A stretch of 64,000 nucleotides of DNA from Epiperipatus broadwayi (lineage: Eukaryota; Onychophora; Udeonychophora; Euonychophora; Peripatidae). Shown piece by piece: positions 59,785 through 64,000 of this stretch (positions are counted from its first letter, which is position 1; each line of letters begins with the position of its first letter). The notes under the pieces are model-generated. The model was not told the DNA's origin. It made no database searches and was given only the letters and a program-made list of their open reading frames with translations. The stretch lies in NCBI GenBank assembly GCA_028023455.1, contig JAQFVV010012405.1, forward strand, positions 808,001 to 872,000, written 5' to 3'. The translations under genes and the position numbers were made by a program.

Positions 59785-60780
59785 TATATTTAGAAAGGAT
59801 TTGAATTCAGATTTTCAAGTTTTACAGCTATTTAATCCATCTTATACAACTGATACATATGATCACTCACATGTGAAAAAATAAATGATCTCCAATATAT
59901 GTATTTTGTACTGAATCAGCACTCATCAGTTGGTCCAGGATCATCATCTTTCATATGTATGTAAAATCAGTGTTCAATTTATATTAAGATAGCAAATATT
60001 CAAATTTTAAAGGGAAGGCTTTAATCTTCATAAACCTTTAACTCTTCAACCATCTATATCAGTGAAAATCTGATGATGGAATGTTGAAAGCTCTTATTGA
60101 TGCTAATATGTTAAGGTAGCAAATTTTTAAACTTTAATAGACATGTTTAAATTTTCTCCTTGTTTCAACTCTTCAGCCATCCATATCTTTGAAAATCTGA
60201 TGATGGAATTTCCCAAATTCTTCTTGATGCCAATATTATTGTCATATCTATGTTGACTTTAAGTCACTTTGACTTCTCGTGTAAAGGACTTTAATATGTC
60301 CATTTAAATATACAGAAAAGGGATGGGTATAATACAGACTGAATATATAATATTTAAATACTATTGTTTATACTGAACTTAATGTAATTAGAAATGATTT
60401 GAAGTCAGGCCTTCAAGCTCCTTACAGCTGTCAAATCTATCTTATGCAACTTATATATATGACCACATGTGTATGACAATAATAATAGCATCAACAATGG
60501 CTTTGAGCATTCCATCATTAGATTTCAATGATTTGGATAGCTGAAGAGTTAAAGAGTAATGATTGATGTCTTGTCTTTAAAGTTTGATGATTCGCTGTTT
60601 AAATATAACTTGAGCACTTATTATATATATGTGATCTGGACCTATTGATGTCTGCTGGTTGAGCACAAAATACATATAATGGAGTTCATTTATTTTTTTC
60701 GTGTGTATGTGGTCATGTAGGAAGCTTGAAAGTGAGTTCAAATTCTTTGTAGTTACATTAAGTTTAGTATATATAAAGTA
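59785..60780. repeat. F3 composite: tRNA-like modules in direct and inverted order
   Basis: Three tRNA-like modules lie here. Two read on the minus strand (59790-59870 and 60370-60480, with GAATTCAAATCC or CTTCAAATC B-box forms). One reads on the plus strand (60690-60770, GAGTTCAAATTC). A GATCTCCAATATATGTATTT block at 59888 faces AAAATACATATAATGGAGTT at 60668, giving an outer inverted repeat of about 900 bp. Between them the ATCTGATGATGGAAT block is repeated directly (60070, 60197) and inverted (60505-60530). The same modules occur at 6.35 and 20.6 kb. Confidence 0.55.
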
Positions 60781-60789
60781 ATAACATTA

Positions 60790-63700
60790 ACAATATAGAA
60801 CCATAAATATTGAGGAATGTCATGTTGCAGAAGTACCTTGTTAGTTTTATTTTATGAAATTTTTTAATTTTTTTTTTACATTATATTCTGGCAAAAAAAT
60901 CTACGTAAAGGATATTTATTGCCCAATATAGACTAGATAATGGGGTTATCTTATGTCAAACTGAACTTATTTAGAAATGTATCTACTCTCTAAAAACCTA
61001 ATTTTATTTGAAATATGAAATCCATATTTAGTGTATGATATAATGAACCTATTTTATTATTATGTTTATACATGTATCATCAAAACTGGAAAAGAATAAA
61101 AATCTTTATGCTGTTCTTCCATAAAATAATAATCAAAAAATAATCGATTCTTTACAACAGCTATATAAGCATCAGTAATAAGTTTATACATTAACAATCA
61201 GATGCTGAAAAAGGCTATTGTAAAGAATTTATATATATATATATATTGTAATCTAGTGTTATTGACACTTGGTTTATTTAGCATCGTTTCCACAGGAAAA
61301 CAATGCTATCCTTTTCTAGGAAATAAAAAAGTAAAATAATAATAATATTAAGTGATTAATAAAATATGCTATTTACTCACTTTAACGTGTTTTAAGCAAA
61401 TAACTAAAAAATTTGGTAATCCAATGTCATTTTGAAGAAGAGCATGAATAATTTAATTAAAATATTAACAATAAGAGCAATTTAATATAGTATAAAAGCA
61501 CATATCATAAACAGTAATTGATTTTGGATGGGTAGAGGGAGAGAGTAGATGAGTATCTTATCATAACGCACAATAACTTCTGGTAATTTTTAAATTATTT
61601 TAGATAATAATGTAGACAGAATTATACATCACTAATTATTAATTAAGTATATTTATTATTTTTCATTATTTGTCAAATTACTTTGTAATTCATTTAAATC
61701 ATACGGAAAAATATATGACTGTAATAAGTTTTTTTTCCTTTCCTTTGTTTATGTATAATTAAATGATTATTTTTCTGTAAGAGGTCGCTAAAAGAAGACC
61801 GCCAAATTTTGAAGAAAGTTTAGTCTGACTTTAGTTTTACAAGGAGGAAGCAGTACTGAAATTCGGTAACAAATTTTTTATTATTTTTTAATTGCAGAAA
61901 TAAATATAAGTCCAGTAAATTTTTAATAATATCATGCGTTGCTAATCCTATTTGATAAGATATTCTGTTTTCTGTGGCCATCTACCTATTTTAAAGCTTT
62001 TTATACGCAAAAATATACTATCGTATGCTAAAGTTCAAAATGACCGTATTAACTACAGTAATCACGGAAAGCGTCATTATATTTAAATTAAGCAATATAA
62101 GTAATTTCCAGGAAATAAACAATTATTTGTTAACTTTACCTTATTTAATAATCTTTTCATGGTATAAAAGAAAAATTATAATTAAAAGAAATATTATAAA
62201 AGCCAAAGGAAGTTAACGAGAAACATTTCGCGCTCTTTCTAAAAGAAATTGTCTGCGTTTGAAAATAATGTAAGCTCCCCACGTTAAAATATGTTTTATT
62301 CACTGAAAATTATCTAAAAATAATATTAATGATCAAGGATATTTACTTATGCACCTGTATATTTTTTAAAAAGAAAATATAAATTTTCTCAAGGCAAATA
62401 TCAGAAAATTTGTATGTGTGCATTTTACGGAGAATTCCTTATTAAAGACAAATTACAATTCCTAGAGTAGGAATAAAAACTACAAACATTAGTGACTTAA
62501 TTATAACTATAAAATAATATGTTATATTATACATCAATTGGAGTCGTTAAAACTTCATATCCACGTAAGTCAGCTGCAGTCCTTATAATAATAATATTTT
62601 GGAAAATTCGCGCATTAGTTTTATTCCCAAGCCAGCTAGCTAAAAATGATACGTATCGCCAATAGTAAAAAGAAAAGAATTGTATATGTGATCGACTATC
62701 GTCAAATATTCGTCATGTTAAAATATGTATTGTTTTCTTGGATCCCAAAATTATAGCAGTTAATTCAAAGAAGAATTAACATCCAACGCTGCTAGGTTTA
62801 CTTTGCCTAATTTATTAATTGCACCAGAATGGAGGCAACTTTTATATAAATGAAATAATAAAATGTGTTTTCTTGTTTTAAAATTGCTTCGTGAACTACG
62901 AATGGATCAAGTTCTTCATCTAGATAAATTGCCCAACGGAAAAACATTTTTCTAGGGAGATAATAAGCACTTGTTAAGTAATGATTTTTTTTTACTAATT
63001 TGTAAAATTATGTGTATTTTTTTTTATATCAACAGGTTAAAGGCTGTATAATCAAGTAATATTTAAATGACCTTGTAATCATAGAGGTATGTTTTCATAT
63101 ACTTATTCTAGGTTAAATTTATATTCGACATGAAAAAAAAAATTTTTTTTTATAAAATGTGTTTACTTATGATATGTATTATGGGTATAAATTTATATGT
63201 TAGATGCGTAAAAGTAGAAAAATTTAGATACTTAATAGGTAAAATATCTAGTTAAAATTATCAGAAGTAATTAAAGAGAAGTGCTATACAGGATATTACT
63301 TATTTAAAGTTTGAAACAAATTTATACTATGTTAATTGCGGAACTTATTCCCAATTATTCTTTATTAACGCATTCACTTAATTTAGTTCAAGATACTAGA
63401 CTACCAATTACTTGTTGAATGTTTCTTTGGCAAAGGTGAAAATTATTATGGTTTATTCTGTGTTATCCATTGATTTCAGACGTTGATCTAAGTATACCCC
63501 GGAACATAAATTTAGTGTAATTAGTGTATTTGCTTGTCTTGCCCCGATATAGCATCAGTCTATGATTAATATTCGCATTAGTAATAATTGTAATGTATCT
63601 ATTTTGTGGGATGGAAAATGATCTCCCCAAAAGCTTTATTTTCCATGAGGGGAATAGATAAATCTAGAATTCGGGTATGTTTATAACCCAAGTGATCGCT

Positions 63701-64000
63701 TCTCAGAGTTAGGGCGATCAGTAATTTATATCGTATTTAGTGTATTTTATTCGTTAAAATCCCAGGAGAGGATTATATTTGGTGTGTGTTCCTATCATGC
63801 CCAAGTAAGAGGCAAGGACCCACCAAACTATTTTAATATAGTAGTTAACTCTACAGACCTTCAGTGTTATTCCATATTCCTCATGAGAAAATAGAGATAA
63901 TTCCACCGCGGAAGGTGTTGAATATTGTGTTTTGTTTAGAAAGTTATGGCAAGATAACGGGTATATTGGAGGTTAATTCCTCAAGATCCATTTAGTAAAA
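60790..64000. other. AT-rich stretch, no gene recognised
   Basis: Apart from the hairpin at 61147-61228, no repeat family or gene is seen. The last 550 bases are less AT-rich and contain more CG, but I found no convincing frame or splice pair. The short frame at 62025-62216 has no family signature. Confidence 0.4.
61147..61228. repeat. 82-bp imperfect hairpin
   Basis: ATTCTTTACAACAGC and GCATC face GATGC and GCTATTGTAAAGAAT around an AT-rich loop. An AT microsatellite follows directly. Confidence 0.6.

Overview
This is an AT-rich, intron-like or intergenic piece of an animal nuclear genome. No complete protein-coding gene is visible. The evidence for a metazoan is: broken RTE-type LINEs with GATGAT tails, tRNA-like SINE fragments, very long ATT and AT microsatellites, many fold-back repeats, a decayed intronless copy of the exocyst subunit Sec10/EXOC5, and one candidate 67-nt internal exon with good splice signals at 16598-16664. 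The species cannot be named from this sequence; an AT-rich invertebrate is the best guess.

Layout. 1-1300: a tandem array of hairpin units, a duplicated tRNA-like segment, and copy A of a palindromic repeat called family F1 here. 1300-8400: AT-rich sequence with a SINE-like fragment, a fold-back with a TCATGTGAT motif, a tRNA-like palindromic repeat and an ATT microsatellite of about 145 bp. 8420-10318: an RTE LINE on the minus strand. 10376-12990: a roughly 2-kb repeat (family F4) carrying the 3' end of a second kind of LINE. 14792-14872: a tRNA-Val-like sequence. 16598-16664: the candidate exon. 17.0-19.8 kb: RTE scraps and a 55-bp F1 mini-copy with a 14-bp target-site duplication (TSD). 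24371-25120: a second palindromic family, F2, followed by a degraded satellite. 27.2-29.3 kb: a TATA-like promoter and unclassified repeats. 29755-32447: the second F4 copy. 34866-35189: a compact F1 hairpin flanked by a 13-bp TSD. 37.7-40.3 kb: an RTE LINE with an internal inverted block. 42.05-42.73 kb: the EXOC5 pseudogene. 45745-46204: a 5'-truncated RTE copy with a 12-bp TSD. 48921-49945: a large head-to-head F1 palindrome. 51-61 kb: hairpins, a minisatellite of about 108 bp, and tRNA-like inverted repeats. 61-64 kb: nothing recognised.

The most interesting system is the pair F1/F2. Their bodies differ, yet both carry the elements of a type I hammerhead ribozyme: CUGANGA, a stem II segment, then GAAACUAGUC. 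In both, flanking strands can pair into a 6-bp stem I, and the sixth pair differs in a compensating way (U-A in F1, A-U in F2). F1 units of about 440 nt form direct repeats with one ribozyme each, the units are joined head-to-head, and two copies have 13-14 bp TSDs. This fits small hammerhead-bearing retroelements (animal retrozymes or Penelope-like relatives). RTE LINEs are also present, and the intronless EXOC5 copy shows that reverse transcription of cellular mRNA has occurred in this lineage. All matches were made by eye; no alignment, folding or database search was run.
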